A DNA stretch of 64,000 nt, from the NCBI RefSeq assembly GCF_014207955.1, contig NZ_JACHLK010000023.1, forward strand, positions 1-64,000. Reading direction: 5' to 3'. The stretch is from Acidovorax soli. Lineage in GTDB: Bacteria > Pseudomonadota > Gammaproteobacteria > Burkholderiales > Burkholderiaceae_C. The notes below the pieces were generated by a model that was given only the letters and a program-made list of their open reading frames with translations, did no database searches and was not told the origin of the DNA. The translations under genes and the position numbers were made by a program. This document shows positions 8,387-17,300 of this stretch, piece by piece. Within the stretch, counting starts at the first letter, position 1; every line of letters begins with the position of its first letter.

Positions 8387-9436
8387 ATGATGAACCTGCT
8401 GTTCCAGACGCTTGCCGCCGCCGCCCTGCTGGGCCTGGCTGGCCAGGCCGGCGCGCAAACCACACAGCCACAGGAACAAGGACAACAGGCGGGCTACCGC
8501 ACGCTCACCGTTCCCGGCGACACCCCCATCCAGGTCGCGTTGTTCTACCCCACCGCGGCGCCGGCCCGTGCCCTGCCCATGGGCCCCTGGCAGCCGGTGG
8601 TGGCACCCGGCGCACCCGCTGCCCAGGCGCCGCTCAAGGGCCTGGTGCTGATCTCGCACGGCACGGGCGGCTCCGAAGTGGGCCACCACAACCTGGCCAC
8701 GCGCCTGGCCCGGGACGGCTACCTGGTCGCGGCCCTGCGCCACCCGGGCGACAACTGGGAAGACCGCTCCATGGTCACCTCGGGCCGCTACTTCAGCGAG
8801 CGCCCGCGCCAGGTCAGCCGCGTGCTCGATGCCCTGCTGGCCAGCCCTGAGTGGGGCAGCCGCATCCCGGCCGGCCGCATCGGCGCGGTAGGCCATTCCG
8901 CCGGTGGCTACACCGTGCTGGCGCTGGCCGGGGCTGAGGCCGAACCCCAGCGTGCCGCCCAGCACTGCCGCAGCGTGCAGGACGACCCCATGTTCTGCTC
9001 CCTGGGCAAGCTGCCTGCCACGGGCCCGCTTCCGTCCGCCCTGGCCGTGCCTGCAGACGCTCCGGGCCGCGACGCGCAGCGTGTCGCCGTGCCCGACCAG
9101 CGCATCCGGGCCATTGTGGCCCTCGCACCCCTGGCCGTGGTCTTCACCCCCGAGAGCCTGGCGGCTGTCACCGTGCCAGTGCGTGTCATCGTGGCCGAGC
9201 GCGATACCGTGCTGGTCGGCAAGTACCACGGCGGCCGCGTGGCCGCCCACATGCCCAAGGCGCAGGCCAGCACGGTGGCCGGGGCAGGGCACTTCGCCTT
9301 CATGGCCCAGCCCTCGATGCCGCTGCCCTCGGAGGCGGGCGATGCCGCAGCCAACCCGCCGGGCTTCGACCGGGTCGCCTACCAGCCCGAGCTGGAAAAC
9401 CAGGTCGCAGGGTTCTTCGCGCAGCAGTGGAGGTGA
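8387..9436 (+). CDS. Exported alpha/beta-hydrolase (dienelactone hydrolase-like)
   Basis: A 349-residue hydrolase with a signal peptide (MMNLLFQTLAAAALLGLAG, cleavage after GAQ region). The catalytic set is visible: oxyanion loop ISHGTGG, nucleophile Ser171 in VGHSAGGYT, acid in VAERDTVLVG and His in GAGHFAFM. An inserted, Cys-containing lid segment (HCRSVQDDPMFCSLG) lies between strand and acid. GAGG at 8375-8378 supports ATG 8387. It probably cleaves an ester or lactone in the periplasm; the substrate is unknown. Similar proteins are often called putative dienelactone hydrolases without proof. Confidence 0.85.
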   Translation: MMNLLFQTLAAAALLGLAGQAGAQTTQPQEQGQQAGYRTLTVPGDTPIQVALFYPTAAPARALPMGPWQPVVAPGAPAAQAPLKGLVLISHGTGGSEVGHHNLATRLARDGYLVAALRHPGDNWEDRSMVTSGRYFSERPRQVSRVLDALLASPEWGSRIPAGRIGAVGHSAGGYTVLALAGAEAEPQRAAQHCRSVQDDPMFCSLGKLPATGPLPSALAVPADAPGRDAQRVAVPDQRIRAIVALAPLAVVFTPESLAAVTVPVRVIVAERDTVLVGKYHGGRVAAHMPKAQASTVAGAGHFAFMAQPSMPLPSEAGDAAANPPGFDRVAYQPELENQVAGFFAQQWR

Positions 9437-9473
9437 GCCCCGGGGGGGACGGGGGGAGACGGGGCAGGGGAGT

Positions 9474-10397
9474 ATGCTGTTCGGCACCCCCAGCCCCGCC
9501 CCGTTTGCCATGGCTTCATCTTCTTCTTCCCCGACGCCGCAGATCCTGCTGACCAGTGCCACCCGGGCGTGGACCGGGCTGCGCGCCGATTTCGTGCACA
9601 TTCCCCGGGGCCGGGTGCAGGTGCCGGGCGGTGAGATGCACAGCCTGGGCATGCATTTCGGCCCACCCGTGCATGCCGATTGCGAATGCGGTGGCCAGCG
9701 CATGCGCCGAGTGCAGAAGCCCGGGGACATCGACGTGGTGCCCGCCGGCGTGGGCGGCTCCTGGGAGGACGATGCCGACTGCCGCATCCTGCGCCTGGGC
9801 CTCCAGCCCGCGCTGGTCGAGCAGGTGGCGCAGGACCTCGGACTGCCGGCCACCAGGGCGCAACTGGTGCCCCGGCTGCAGCTGCGCGACACGCGCATCG
9901 AGGCCATCGGCTGGGCCGTCAAGGCCGATCTGGAGGCAGAGCTGCCCGCCGACCCGCTGTACATCGACCTGCTGGCCAATGCCCTGGCCGTGCGGCTGAT
10001 CGAGACCGCCGTGGGCAGCAGCCTGGAGCCCCCAGGCCGCACGGTGCCGACCATGCCGGCACGGCAACTGCGCCGCCTCACCGAATTCATCGAAAGCCAC
10101 CTGGACCGCAGGCTGCACCTGGCCGATCTGGCGCAGGTGGCCGGCCTCAGCGCCACGCGCCTCAAGACCCTCTTCCGCAACAGCACCGGCATGCCGGTGC
10201 ACCAGTACGTCATCCGCCGCCGGGTCGAACATGCCCGGGCCTTGCTCACCACCACGGCCATGCCGGCGAGCGAGGTCGCGGCTGCGGCGGGCTTCGCGCA
10301 CCAGAGCCACATGGCCTCCACCATGCGCCGCCTGCTGGGCCACACGCCCGGCGACATCGCCCGCCAGGCGCGCGAAATCGGCCCGAAACTGCCATAG
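9474..10397 (+). CDS. AraC-family transcriptional regulator
   Basis: About 307 residues with a cupin-like N-terminal sensing domain (GEMHSLGMHFGPPVHADCEC region) and a C-terminal double HTH (RRLTEFIESHLDRRLHLADL, then GLSATRLKTLFRNSTGMPVHQ and VAAAAGFAHQSHMASTMRRL). It is followed 74 bases later by an NAD(P)-binding protein gene in the same direction, a likely target. The start is uncertain: ATG 9474 has a G-rich sequence very close to it, and ATG 9510 (MASSSSS) lacks a ribosome-binding site. Effector unknown. Confidence 0.88.
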   Translation: MLFGTPSPAPFAMASSSSSPTPQILLTSATRAWTGLRADFVHIPRGRVQVPGGEMHSLGMHFGPPVHADCECGGQRMRRVQKPGDIDVVPAGVGGSWEDDADCRILRLGLQPALVEQVAQDLGLPATRAQLVPRLQLRDTRIEAIGWAVKADLEAELPADPLYIDLLANALAVRLIETAVGSSLEPPGRTVPTMPARQLRRLTEFIESHLDRRLHLADLAQVAGLSATRLKTLFRNSTGMPVHQYVIRRRVEHARALLTTTAMPASEVAAAAGFAHQSHMASTMRRLLGHTPGDIARQAREIGPKLP

Positions 10398-10470
10398 GCG
10401 GTCTGAATCTGCGCGACGGCGGCGGCGTGCGGCGGCATCCTTGCCCATCTTTGATGCAAGGAATAAATCC

Positions 10471-11352
10471 ATGTTCGCAATAGTAGGAGCCGCTGGAAAA
10501 GTCGGCTATTCCACCTCACTGGCCCTGCGCGAGGCCGGCCTGCCGGTCCGGGCGGTGCTGCGCGACGCGGCCAAGGCGCCCCGGCTGGCCGCCATCGGCT
10601 GCGAGGTCGCGCTGGCCGACCTGCAGGACCCCGAGGCCCTGGGCCGGGCGCTCGCGGGCGCCCAGGCTGTGCAGCTCATCTGCCCGACCACACCCCAGGC
10701 GCCCGATGCGGTGGGCGACATGCGCCGCTCCATCGACAGCATGGCAAGGGCGCTGGAGCAGGCGCGCCCCGGCCTGGTGCTGGCGATCTCCGACTACGGC
10801 GCGCATGTCACCGAAGACATCGGCATGCCCAGCGTGTTCCACGGCTTCGAGGAGCGCCTGTGCCCACTGCCGATGCCCAAGGTGTTCCTGCGCTCGGCCG
10901 AGCACATGGAAGGCTGGCGTGGCCTGATTCCGGTGGCTGCGGCCACGGGTGTCCTGCCGACCTTCCACCAGCAGATCGACAGGCCTTTCCCCACGGTATC
11001 GGCGCAGGATGTGGGCCGCATCGCGGCGGACCTGCTGCTGCAGAGCCCAGGTGTGGAAACCGGCGTGCGCGCCGTCCACGCCGAAGGGCCGCGCCGCTAC
11101 GCCGCGAGCGATGTGGCTGCCGCCCTGGGCGAACTGCTCGGGCGCAGCGTCACCGCCCAGGCCATCCCCCGCGCGCAGTGGATGGATCGTTTTGTCCGCA
11201 TCGCGAGCGAGAGCATGGTCCGCCTGCTGGTGGGCATCTACGACGCCCACCAGCGAGGCGGGCTCATCGACGTCGAGCCCGGTGGGGGCGAGGTGCGCCA
11301 AGGCACCACCAGCCTGGTCCAGGCGCTGCGGCCGCTGGTTCCCGGGCGTTGA
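10471..11352 (+). CDS. NmrA-like NAD(P)-binding protein
   Basis: A 293-residue atypical short-chain dehydrogenase of the NmrA/NAD(P)H-binding type. The N-terminal dinucleotide motif MFAIVGAAGKVGYSTSLALR and the following RAVLRDAAKAPRLAAIGCE and VALADLQDPEALGRALAGA segments are typical. A YxxxK catalytic pair is not evident, so a sensor or reductase role remains open. AAGGA at 10458-10462 fixes ATG 10471. It follows the AraC regulator, and related regulator/oxidoreductase pairs respond to redox or aromatic compounds, but no substrate can be read from the sequence. Confidence 0.83.
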   Translation: MFAIVGAAGKVGYSTSLALREAGLPVRAVLRDAAKAPRLAAIGCEVALADLQDPEALGRALAGAQAVQLICPTTPQAPDAVGDMRRSIDSMARALEQARPGLVLAISDYGAHVTEDIGMPSVFHGFEERLCPLPMPKVFLRSAEHMEGWRGLIPVAAATGVLPTFHQQIDRPFPTVSAQDVGRIAADLLLQSPGVETGVRAVHAEGPRRYAASDVAAALGELLGRSVTAQAIPRAQWMDRFVRIASESMVRLLVGIYDAHQRGGLIDVEPGGGEVRQGTTSLVQALRPLVPGR

Positions 11353-11369
11353 TGGCCCGCGCAGGCGGC

Positions 11370-11846
11370 TCAGGCGTGTTTGCGCACCGCCGCATACAGC
11401 CAGCAGGCAAACGCCCCCGTCTTCGGGTCCACCGCAAAGTCCTCGTCGTAGACCTCCACGGCGGGCCGTGCATCGAATTCCCAGCCTTCGGGCAACTGCC
11501 CTGGTGCACCCAGGGCGGCCCAGGCCGCGCCGATCTCGGCGCCGGTGCCGTGAAAGCGCTGGCACAGGTAGTCGCCGCCCGCAAAGTCCTGCACCTGGGC
11601 ATCAGGCCCCGTGCGCAGGCCCACGCCGACCTGCACGCAGGCGTCGTAGCGGCATTGCTCGGGCGGCGTGCAGGCCGGGTCGTCCAGGCTCAGGCCGTAG
11701 AACCTGGGGCGGGGCTCGCTCAGGCGGTGCTCGGCGCACCACTGGCCAAAGCGCTCCCACAGCTGGCCCAGGGCCGGGCCGTAGGGGCCCGTGTGGCGCA
11801 TGTAGGCGAGGCGCATCTTCGGCAACTGGCGGATTTCCAGGGGCAT
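11370..11846 (-). CDS. GyrI-like (AraC effector-binding) domain protein
   Basis: A stand-alone 158-residue GyrI-like small-molecule-binding domain: MPLEIRQLPKMRLAYMRHTG, GPALGQLWERFGQW, YDACVQVG and FHGTGAEIGAAWAALG are family signatures. GGAGA eight bases upstream supports ATG 11846. Such domains bind hydrophobic ligands, inhibit gyrase (E. coli SbmC) or act as hydrolases. There is no DNA-binding domain. It is convergent with the NmrA-like gene and divergent from the aminotransferase gene, 108 bases away. Confidence 0.85.
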   Translation of the reverse strand: MPLEIRQLPKMRLAYMRHTGPYGPALGQLWERFGQWCAEHRLSEPRPRFYGLSLDDPACTPPEQCRYDACVQVGVGLRTGPDAQVQDFAGGDYLCQRFHGTGAEIGAAWAALGAPGQLPEGWEFDARPAVEVYDEDFAVDPKTGAFACWLYAAVRKHA

Positions 11847-11954
11847 GGCACAGGTCTCCAGGGGAATTCTGTCGAAGGGCAAGTCTACGCCGCAGGAAAC
11901 CTGCACGCCAATTGGCGACAATGGCGGATTCACCGTCCACCGGAATTCCACCCC

Positions 11955-13145
11955 ATGCAATTCGCCGACCGCCTGAACAACGTAGAAACCTCCGCCATCC
12001 GAGAGCTGTTCAAGCTCCTGGGCAAGCCAGGCATCATCAGCTTTGCCGGCGGCTTCCCCGACAGCGCCATGTTCGACGTGGAAGGCATCCGCGAAGCCAG
12101 CAACCAGGCCCTGACCGAAGAACCTGGTGCGGCCCTGCAGTACGGCGCCACCGAGGGCTACCAGCCGCTGCGCGAACAACTCGCCGCCTTCATGGCCAGC
12201 AAGGGCGCCAAGGACCTGGCTCCCGAGAACCTCATCGTCACCACCGGCAGCCAGCAGGCCCTGGACCTCTTGGGCAAGACCCTCATCAGCCCCGGCGACA
12301 AGGTCATCGTGGAAGGCCCCACCTTCCTGGCCACCATCCAGTGCTTTCGCCTGTACGGCGCCGAACTCATCAGCGCCCCCATCGACGGCAACGGCGTGAA
12401 GACCGACGAGCTGGAAAAACTCATCGCCGAACACAAGCCCAAATTCGTCTACCTCATCCCCACCTTCGGCAACCCCAGCGGCGCCATGCTCAGCCTGGAA
12501 CGCCGCAAGGCCGTGCTGGAAATGGCCGTCAGGCACCAGACCCTGATCGTCGAAGACGACCCCTACGGCGATCTGTACTTCGGCGAAGCCCCCCCGCCCA
12601 GCCTGCTCAACCTCTCGGCCAGCGTGCCCGGCAGCCGCGAACTGCTGGCGCACTGCGGCTCCATGAGCAAAGTGCTCTCGCCCGGCCTGCGGGTGGGCTG
12701 GATGATCGCTCCGGCCGAACTGCTGGCCAAGGCCACCATGTGCAAGCAATTCAGCGACGCACACACCAGCACCTTCGCCCAGGCCACCGCCGCCCAGTAC
12801 CTGAAAGCCGGGCGCATGCCCGCCACCCTGGCCAAGGTGCGCAAGGTGTACGCCGAACGCGCCCAGGCCATGGGCGATGCGCTGCGCAAGGAACTGGGCG
12901 AGGCCATCGACTTCGTGCAGCCCCAGGGCGGCCTGTTCGTCTGGGCGCGCCTCACGGGCGCGGGCGGCAAGGTGGCCGACGGCAACGTGCTGGCCAAGCG
13001 TGCCATCGAGAAGGGTGTGGCCTTCGTGCCCGGCACGCCGTTCTTCTGCGCCAACCCGGACAACGCGACGCTGCGGCTGTCGTTTGCGACGGCGGATGTG
13101 GAGAAGATCCGTGAGGGCGTGGCGCGCCTGGGGCAGGCAGTCTGA
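11955..13145 (+). CDS. PLP-dependent aminotransferase, class I/II
   Basis: A 396-residue fold-type I aminotransferase of the 2-aminoadipate/MocR-like group. The Schiff-base Lys239 is in CGSMSKVLSPGLRVGW; Asn173 (TFGNPSG), Asp201 and Tyr204 (DDPYGDL) bind the cofactor, and an Arg near the C-terminus (TLRLSFA) should bind the substrate carboxylate. No DNA-binding N-terminus is present, so it is the enzyme rather than a MocR regulator. It transfers amino groups between amino acids and 2-oxo acids; the substrate (aromatic, branched-chain or aminoadipate) cannot be fixed. The stop TGA overlaps the slyX ATG by one base. Confidence 0.93.
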   Translation: MQFADRLNNVETSAIRELFKLLGKPGIISFAGGFPDSAMFDVEGIREASNQALTEEPGAALQYGATEGYQPLREQLAAFMASKGAKDLAPENLIVTTGSQQALDLLGKTLISPGDKVIVEGPTFLATIQCFRLYGAELISAPIDGNGVKTDELEKLIAEHKPKFVYLIPTFGNPSGAMLSLERRKAVLEMAVRHQTLIVEDDPYGDLYFGEAPPPSLLNLSASVPGSRELLAHCGSMSKVLSPGLRVGWMIAPAELLAKATMCKQFSDAHTSTFAQATAAQYLKAGRMPATLAKVRKVYAERAQAMGDALRKELGEAIDFVQPQGGLFVWARLTGAGGKVADGNVLAKRAIEKGVAFVPGTPFFCANPDNATLRLSFATADVEKIREGVARLGQAV

Positions 13146-13366
13146 TGGACAGCCCGCAGCAGATCATCGAGCGGCTGGAGAACCTGGAGATCAAGGCCAG
13201 CTTCACCGAAGACCTGCTGGACCAGCTCAACATGACCATCTTTCGCCAGCAGGAGCTGATCGACCGGCTCACGCAGGAGGTGATCCAGCTGCGCCAGCAG
13301 GCGCCCGATGGCGGTGCCGGCGGTGCAGTGCGCAACCTGCGCGACGAGCTGCCGCCGCATTACTGA
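13145..13366 (+). CDS. slyX: SlyX family protein
   Basis: A 73-residue coiled-coil protein with the SlyX pattern: IIERLENLEIKASFTEDLLD, LNMTIFRQQELIDRLTQEV and a C-terminal LRDELPPHY. The ending PPHY is the most conserved family feature. Its biochemical function is unknown; it was named for location near slyD/slyA in E. coli. The TGATG overlap with the aminotransferase stop implies translational coupling. Confidence 0.93.
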   Translation: MDSPQQIIERLENLEIKASFTEDLLDQLNMTIFRQQELIDRLTQEVIQLRQQAPDGGAGGAVRNLRDELPPHY

Positions 13367-13380
13367 ACTGAGGTTCCGCA

Positions 13381-13439
13381 GCCCGCGGTGCCTTGGCCGC
13401 GGGCGGGCCGGTCCTTGCTGACCGCTGGCAGCGGTCAGC
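13381..13439. terminator. Two strong hairpins between convergent slyX and TetR genes
   Basis: Hairpin 1 pairs GCCCGCGG (13381-13388) with CCGCGGGC (13397-13404). Hairpin 2 pairs GCTGACCGC (13417-13425) with GCGGTCAGC (13431-13439) and overlaps the TetR stop. Both stems are perfect. There is no T-tract, so termination may be Rho-assisted. The convergent position supports a bidirectional terminator. Confidence 0.5.
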
Positions 13440-14139
13440 GCGCAGGGCGACTGGCCACCGCGGCGAACCCACCCTCCAGAAAAGCGCACAGCGTCTCCGT
13501 CATGGGGGCGATGCTGCGCGAATCGAAACGCCCGTCGGACAAGGTCTCGATCCGGTCGGTGCGCGCACACACGGCCAGCATGGCCCCCACCATGAAGAAG
13601 AACGCCCGGTGCAGGTCTTCGCTGGACACCTCGGGCAGGCTGCGCTGCAGCTCGGCGATGTACTGGCGCGCGACCGCGTTGAAGTGCTTCTCGGCCAGAT
13701 CCTTCCACTCCGCGCTGGCGGCCACCACCGCGATCAATCGGGTGTAGTTGCGCCAGCCCTCGTCGCCGGAGTCGCCCCGCGCCATGATGGTGCCCACAAA
13801 GCCGCCCACCAGGTCGCGCAGCGCGAGCGGGGCGGTTCCATGCGCGGCCCGCAATGCCTCCAGGTGCGCCAGGCGCTCGCGGTTGAGCACGTCGGAGCGG
13901 CGTGCCAGTACCTGGTCGAGCAGTGCCTCCTTGGCGCCGAAGTGGTAGCCGATCAGCGCGAACTGGCACTCGGCATGGTGGGCGATATCGCGGATGGAAG
14001 TGGCGTGGAAGCCGGCGTCGGCGAACAACCGCTCGGCGACATCCAGGATGCGCTGGCGGGTCGCTTCGCTGTCGGCCCGGCGCTGGGGGATGCGCGTGCG
14101 GCCCTTCTCGGCCGGGGCGGGGCGGGAAACGGAACTCAT
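13435..14139 (-). CDS. TetR-family regulator of the SMP-30/BKACE operon
   Basis: A 234-residue repressor. The N-terminal HTH is ATRQRILDVAERLFADAGFH followed by TSIRDIAHHAECQFALIGYHF and GAKEALLDQVL. The C-terminal domain is the longer CecR-like (DUF1956) type, judging by the VGGFVGTIMARGDSG segment. ATG 14139 (MSSVSRP) is chosen over 14148. It is divergent from the catabolic operon starting at 14236, and a consensus promoter with a palindromic -10 region lies between them, so it probably represses that operon. The inducer may be a pathway intermediate. Confidence 0.9.
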   Translation of the reverse strand: MSSVSRPAPAEKGRTRIPQRRADSEATRQRILDVAERLFADAGFHATSIRDIAHHAECQFALIGYHFGAKEALLDQVLARRSDVLNRERLAHLEALRAAHGTAPLALRDLVGGFVGTIMARGDSGDEGWRNYTRLIAVVAASAEWKDLAEKHFNAVARQYIAELQRSLPEVSSEDLHRAFFFMVGAMLAVCARTDRIETLSDGRFDSRSIAPMTETLCAFLEGGFAAVASRPAR

Positions 14140-14177
14140 GGCCCACATCGTAGAGCACTGGACAGGCCTTCCAGCGA

Positions 14178-14207
14178 TTGACCTTAAACTTTATCCATAC
14201 GTATAAT
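14178..14207 (+). promoter_or_regulatory. Sigma-70 promoter of the SMP-30/BKACE operon with overlapping palindrome
   Basis: TTGACC (14178-14183) and TATAAT (14202-14207) are separated by 18 bases, a near-consensus vegetative promoter reading towards the gene at 14236. The palindrome ATACGTAT (14197-14204) overlaps the -10 element and is a plausible core operator for the divergent TetR protein. Confidence 0.65.
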
Positions 14208-14235
14208 CAATAAAAAATGCGAAGGAGACAAACCG

Positions 14236-15288
14236 ATGGAAGCCAGCAATCCGCTCGACGGTTTTGTGGTGGACCGAAGCCGCATCGGCTTCGTGGGTGA
14301 GGGCCTGCAGCGGCCCGAATGCATCCTGGCCGAAGCCGATGGCACGCTGTGGTGCGCCGATGCGCGCGGCGGCGTGACGCGCATCGGCGCCGATGGCGCG
14401 CAGCGCTTCATCGGCCAGCGCGCCGACGACCGCTTCGCCACGCACGCCGAGGGCACGAGCGGCGAGATGGAAGCCAAGTACACCACCGGCACCTTGCCCA
14501 ATGGCCTGGCCTTTGCGGCCAATGGCGACATCCTGGTCTCCAACTTCGGCACCGACCTGCTGGAGGTGATGGACCGCGAGGGGCACACGCGCACGCTGTA
14601 CGACCGCATCGACGGCATGCCCATCGGCAAGGTCAACTTCGTGCTGCGCGACTCGCGCGGCCGCATCTGGCTCACCGTGTCCACCCGCGTCAACCCCTGG
14701 ACGACCGCCGCCACGCAGCGCGTGCGCGATGGCTATGTCGCCGTGGTGGAAAACGGCCGCCTGCGCGTGGTGGCCGACGGCTTTCACTTCACCAACGAGA
14801 TCCGCCTCGATGCCAGGCAGGAGTGGCTGTACGTGGTGGAGACCACCGGCCCCTGCATCACCCGCCTGCGGCTGGACGAGTCGCGGCCCGGCGAGGTCGC
14901 GCTCACAGACCGCGAGGTCTTCGGCCCGGCGCACCTGGGCGGCCTGCCCGATGGCATTGCCTTCGATGCCCATGGCAATCTCTGGTGCACCCTGATCATG
15001 GTGGACCGCCTGGTTGCGCTGACCCCCGGTGGCGACCTGCGCACCCTGCTCGACGATGGCGAGCCGCAGGCCAGCGCCCGGCTGATGGCGCGTTTCGACG
15101 CCGGCACCATGACCACCGAGGACATGCAGCAGGCCCGCGGCCAGATCGCCCCGTGGATGGCGAGCATCACCTTCGGCGGCCCCGACCTGCGCACCGTCTA
15201 CCTGGGCAGCCTGCTGGGCACCCGCATCCCCTTCTTCCGTTCGCCGGTCGCCGGCCTGCCCATGGTCCATTGGTCCACCACCCCCTGA
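14236..15288 (+). CDS. SMP-30/gluconolactonase-family lactonase
   Basis: A 350-residue six-bladed beta-propeller of the SMP-30/gluconolactonase/LRE type. Repeated blade motifs are RPECILAEADGTLWCADARG, LPNGLAFAANGDILVSNFG and LPDGIAFDAHGNLWCTL, which supply the Glu, Asn and Asp metal ligands. It probably hydrolyses a lactone in the cytoplasm, since no signal peptide is seen. AAGGAG lies nine bases before ATG 14236. It is the first gene of a four-gene operon with a BKACE enzyme, a Bug receptor and a cyclase-family hydrolase, so a lactone is a likely intermediate (inference). Confidence 0.88.
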   Translation: MEASNPLDGFVVDRSRIGFVGEGLQRPECILAEADGTLWCADARGGVTRIGADGAQRFIGQRADDRFATHAEGTSGEMEAKYTTGTLPNGLAFAANGDILVSNFGTDLLEVMDREGHTRTLYDRIDGMPIGKVNFVLRDSRGRIWLTVSTRVNPWTTAATQRVRDGYVAVVENGRLRVVADGFHFTNEIRLDARQEWLYVVETTGPCITRLRLDESRPGEVALTDREVFGPAHLGGLPDGIAFDAHGNLWCTLIMVDRLVALTPGGDLRTLLDDGEPQASARLMARFDAGTMTTEDMQQARGQIAPWMASITFGGPDLRTVYLGSLLGTRIPFFRSPVAGLPMVHWSTTP

Positions 15289-15295
15289 GGTCTTC

Positions 15296-16228
15296 ATGTC
15301 CCACAAAGCCATCATCAGCTGCGCCGTGACGGGCGCCGTGCACACGCCCACCATGTCGCCCCACCTGCCGGTCACCCCGGCGCAGATCGCGCAGCAGAGC
15401 ATCGATGCCGCCGCCGCGGGTGCGGCCATCATCCACCTGCATGCGCGCAACCCGGCCGACGGGCGGCCGTCGCCCTCGGCGGACGTGTACATGGAGTTCC
15501 TGCCCGAGATCGCGCAGGCGACCGACGCCGTGATCAACATCACCACCGGCGGCAGCGTGGCCATGTCGCTGAACGAGCGCCTGGAGGCCGCGCTGCGCGT
15601 CTCGCCAGAGCTGGCCTCGCTGAACATGGGCTCGTTCAACTTCGCCATGTTCCGGATGGCCGAGCGCCCGCGAGAGTGGCAGCACGCCTGGGAGCAGCCT
15701 TACCTGGCCGCAACGGAAGACGGCATCTTCAAGAACACCTTCAGGGACATCAAGTACATCCTGCAGACCCTGGGCGAGGGCCATGGTACGCGCTTCGAGT
15801 GCGAGTGCTACGACCTCGGCCACCTGTACAACCTGGCCTACTTCGCCGACATGGGGCTGATCAAGCCGCCCTTTCTCGTGCAGACCATCTTCGGCGTGAT
15901 GGGTGCCATGGGGGCCGATGCCGAAAACGTGCTGGTGATGAAGCAGACGGCCGATCGCCTCTTGGGCAAGGACTATGTCTGGTCGCTGTTTGCCGCCGGC
16001 AAGAACCAGATGGGTTTCGGCACCATGGGGGCTGTGATGGGCGCGCACGTGCGCGTGGGCCTGGAAGACAGCCTGTACCTGGGCCGCGGCGCGCTGGCCA
16101 CCTCCAACGCCCAGCAGGTGGCCAAGATGCGCAAGGTGCTGGACGAGCTGGGCATCGCCGTGGCCACCCCGCAGGAGGCGCGCGAGCGCCTGGCCCTGAA
16201 GGGGCGGCACAACGTGGCGCTGGCCTGA
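15296..16228 (+). CDS. 3-keto-5-aminohexanoate cleavage enzyme family (BKACE, DUF849)
   Basis: A 310-residue TIM-barrel of the BKACE family, whose members condense a beta-keto acid with acetyl-CoA to give acetoacetate and a CoA ester. The opening KAIISCAVTGAVHTPTMSPHLPVTP and the metal-binding IIHLHARNPADGRPS are characteristic; the zinc ligands should include the two His of HLHAR and a distal His or Glu. A GQ/KN-rich end (FAAGKNQMGFGTMGAVMG) is also typical. It starts eight bases after the lactonase stop. The identity of the keto acid is not readable; the family covers many substrates from lysine, carnitine and aromatic degradation. Confidence 0.92.
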   Translation: MSHKAIISCAVTGAVHTPTMSPHLPVTPAQIAQQSIDAAAAGAAIIHLHARNPADGRPSPSADVYMEFLPEIAQATDAVINITTGGSVAMSLNERLEAALRVSPELASLNMGSFNFAMFRMAERPREWQHAWEQPYLAATEDGIFKNTFRDIKYILQTLGEGHGTRFECECYDLGHLYNLAYFADMGLIKPPFLVQTIFGVMGAMGADAENVLVMKQTADRLLGKDYVWSLFAAGKNQMGFGTMGAVMGAHVRVGLEDSLYLGRGALATSNAQQVAKMRKVLDELGIAVATPQEARERLALKGRHNVALA

Positions 16229-16278
16229 GACCCTTACCACCGCATCGCAACAGAACACACACAAGCAAGGAGACAAGC

Positions 16279-17253
16279 ATGCGCAACCCACCCCTCATCG
16301 CACGCCGCCAGGTCCTGGCGCTGGCAGCCGCAGCCCTGCCGCTGGCCACATGGGCCCAGGGCGGCGGCTTTCCGAGCAAGCCCATCCGCATCGTCGTGCC
16401 CTTCGGCGCGGGCTCTTCGCCCGACGTGATCGTGCGGCTCATGGGCGAGCCCCTGTCCAAGGCCCTGGGCCAGCCTGTGGTGATCGACAACCGCGCCGGC
16501 GCCAGCACCATCATCGGTGCGCAGAACGTGGCCACCTCGCCGGGCGACGGCCATACGCTGCTGTACACGGTGAACAACACCACCTCCATCAACCCCTATG
16601 TCTACAAATCGCTGCCCTACAAGAGCGACGACTTCGTGCCGGTGGCCCGGGTGCTCTCGGTGCCCTATGTGCTGCTCACCGCGAGCCAGTCGCCGCACAA
16701 GACCCTGGCAGACCTGATCGCGGCCGCGAAGAACAGCCCCGGTGCCCTGAGCTATGGCAGCTACGGCATTGGCCAAGGCACCCATGTGGCCATGGCGCGG
16801 CTGCTGAACATGGCCGGCGCCAACATGCTCCACGTGCCTTACAAGGACAGCGCCATTCCCGACCTGATGGCCGAGCGCATCGCCACCACCTTCGAACCCT
16901 CGACCACCGCCATCGGCCAGGTCAAGTCCGGCAAGCTCAGGGCCCTGGCCATCTCGGGCCCCAAGCGCATCGAGGCGCTGCCCGACGTGCCCACCGTGGG
17001 CGAGACCTTCGCCGGCTTCGTGGGCGACTCCTGGCACGGCCTGCTGGCGCCCAAGGGCACGCCGGCCGATGTGGTGGGCAAGATCAACGCGGCGGTCCAG
17101 TCCATCGTGGCCAGCGCCGCCTTCCAGGCGCGCCTGCGCGAGCTGGGCCTGGTGCCGGCCGGCGGCAGCCCCGAGGAGTTCCGCCGGTTCCTGAAAGAAG
17201 ACGCGCAGGGCTGGGCCAAGGTGGTGCGCGACAACGACATCCGCGCGGAATGA
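16279..17253 (+). CDS. Bug/TctC-family substrate-binding protein (SMP-30/BKACE operon)
   Basis: A 324-residue periplasmic receptor. The signal peptide has a twin-arginine-like start (IARRQVLALAAAALPLATWA), followed by FPSKPIRIVVPFGAGSSPDV, the family ligand loop. Further marks are LSYGSYGIGQGTHVAMARL and MLHVPYKDSAIPDLMAER. AAGGAG at 16267-16272 supports ATG 16279. Embedded between BKACE and cyclase-family genes, it should recognise the operon's growth substrate or an acid related to it. No TctA/TctB subunits are encoded in the window. Confidence 0.9.
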   Translation: MRNPPLIARRQVLALAAAALPLATWAQGGGFPSKPIRIVVPFGAGSSPDVIVRLMGEPLSKALGQPVVIDNRAGASTIIGAQNVATSPGDGHTLLYTVNNTTSINPYVYKSLPYKSDDFVPVARVLSVPYVLLTASQSPHKTLADLIAAAKNSPGALSYGSYGIGQGTHVAMARLLNMAGANMLHVPYKDSAIPDLMAERIATTFEPSTTAIGQVKSGKLRALAISGPKRIEALPDVPTVGETFAGFVGDSWHGLLAPKGTPADVVGKINAAVQSIVASAAFQARLRELGLVPAGGSPEEFRRFLKEDAQGWAKVVRDNDIRAE

Positions 17254-17300
17254 GCGCCCGGCCCCTGGAAGACATGCAAGCAACGCAGGAGAGTGTTCCC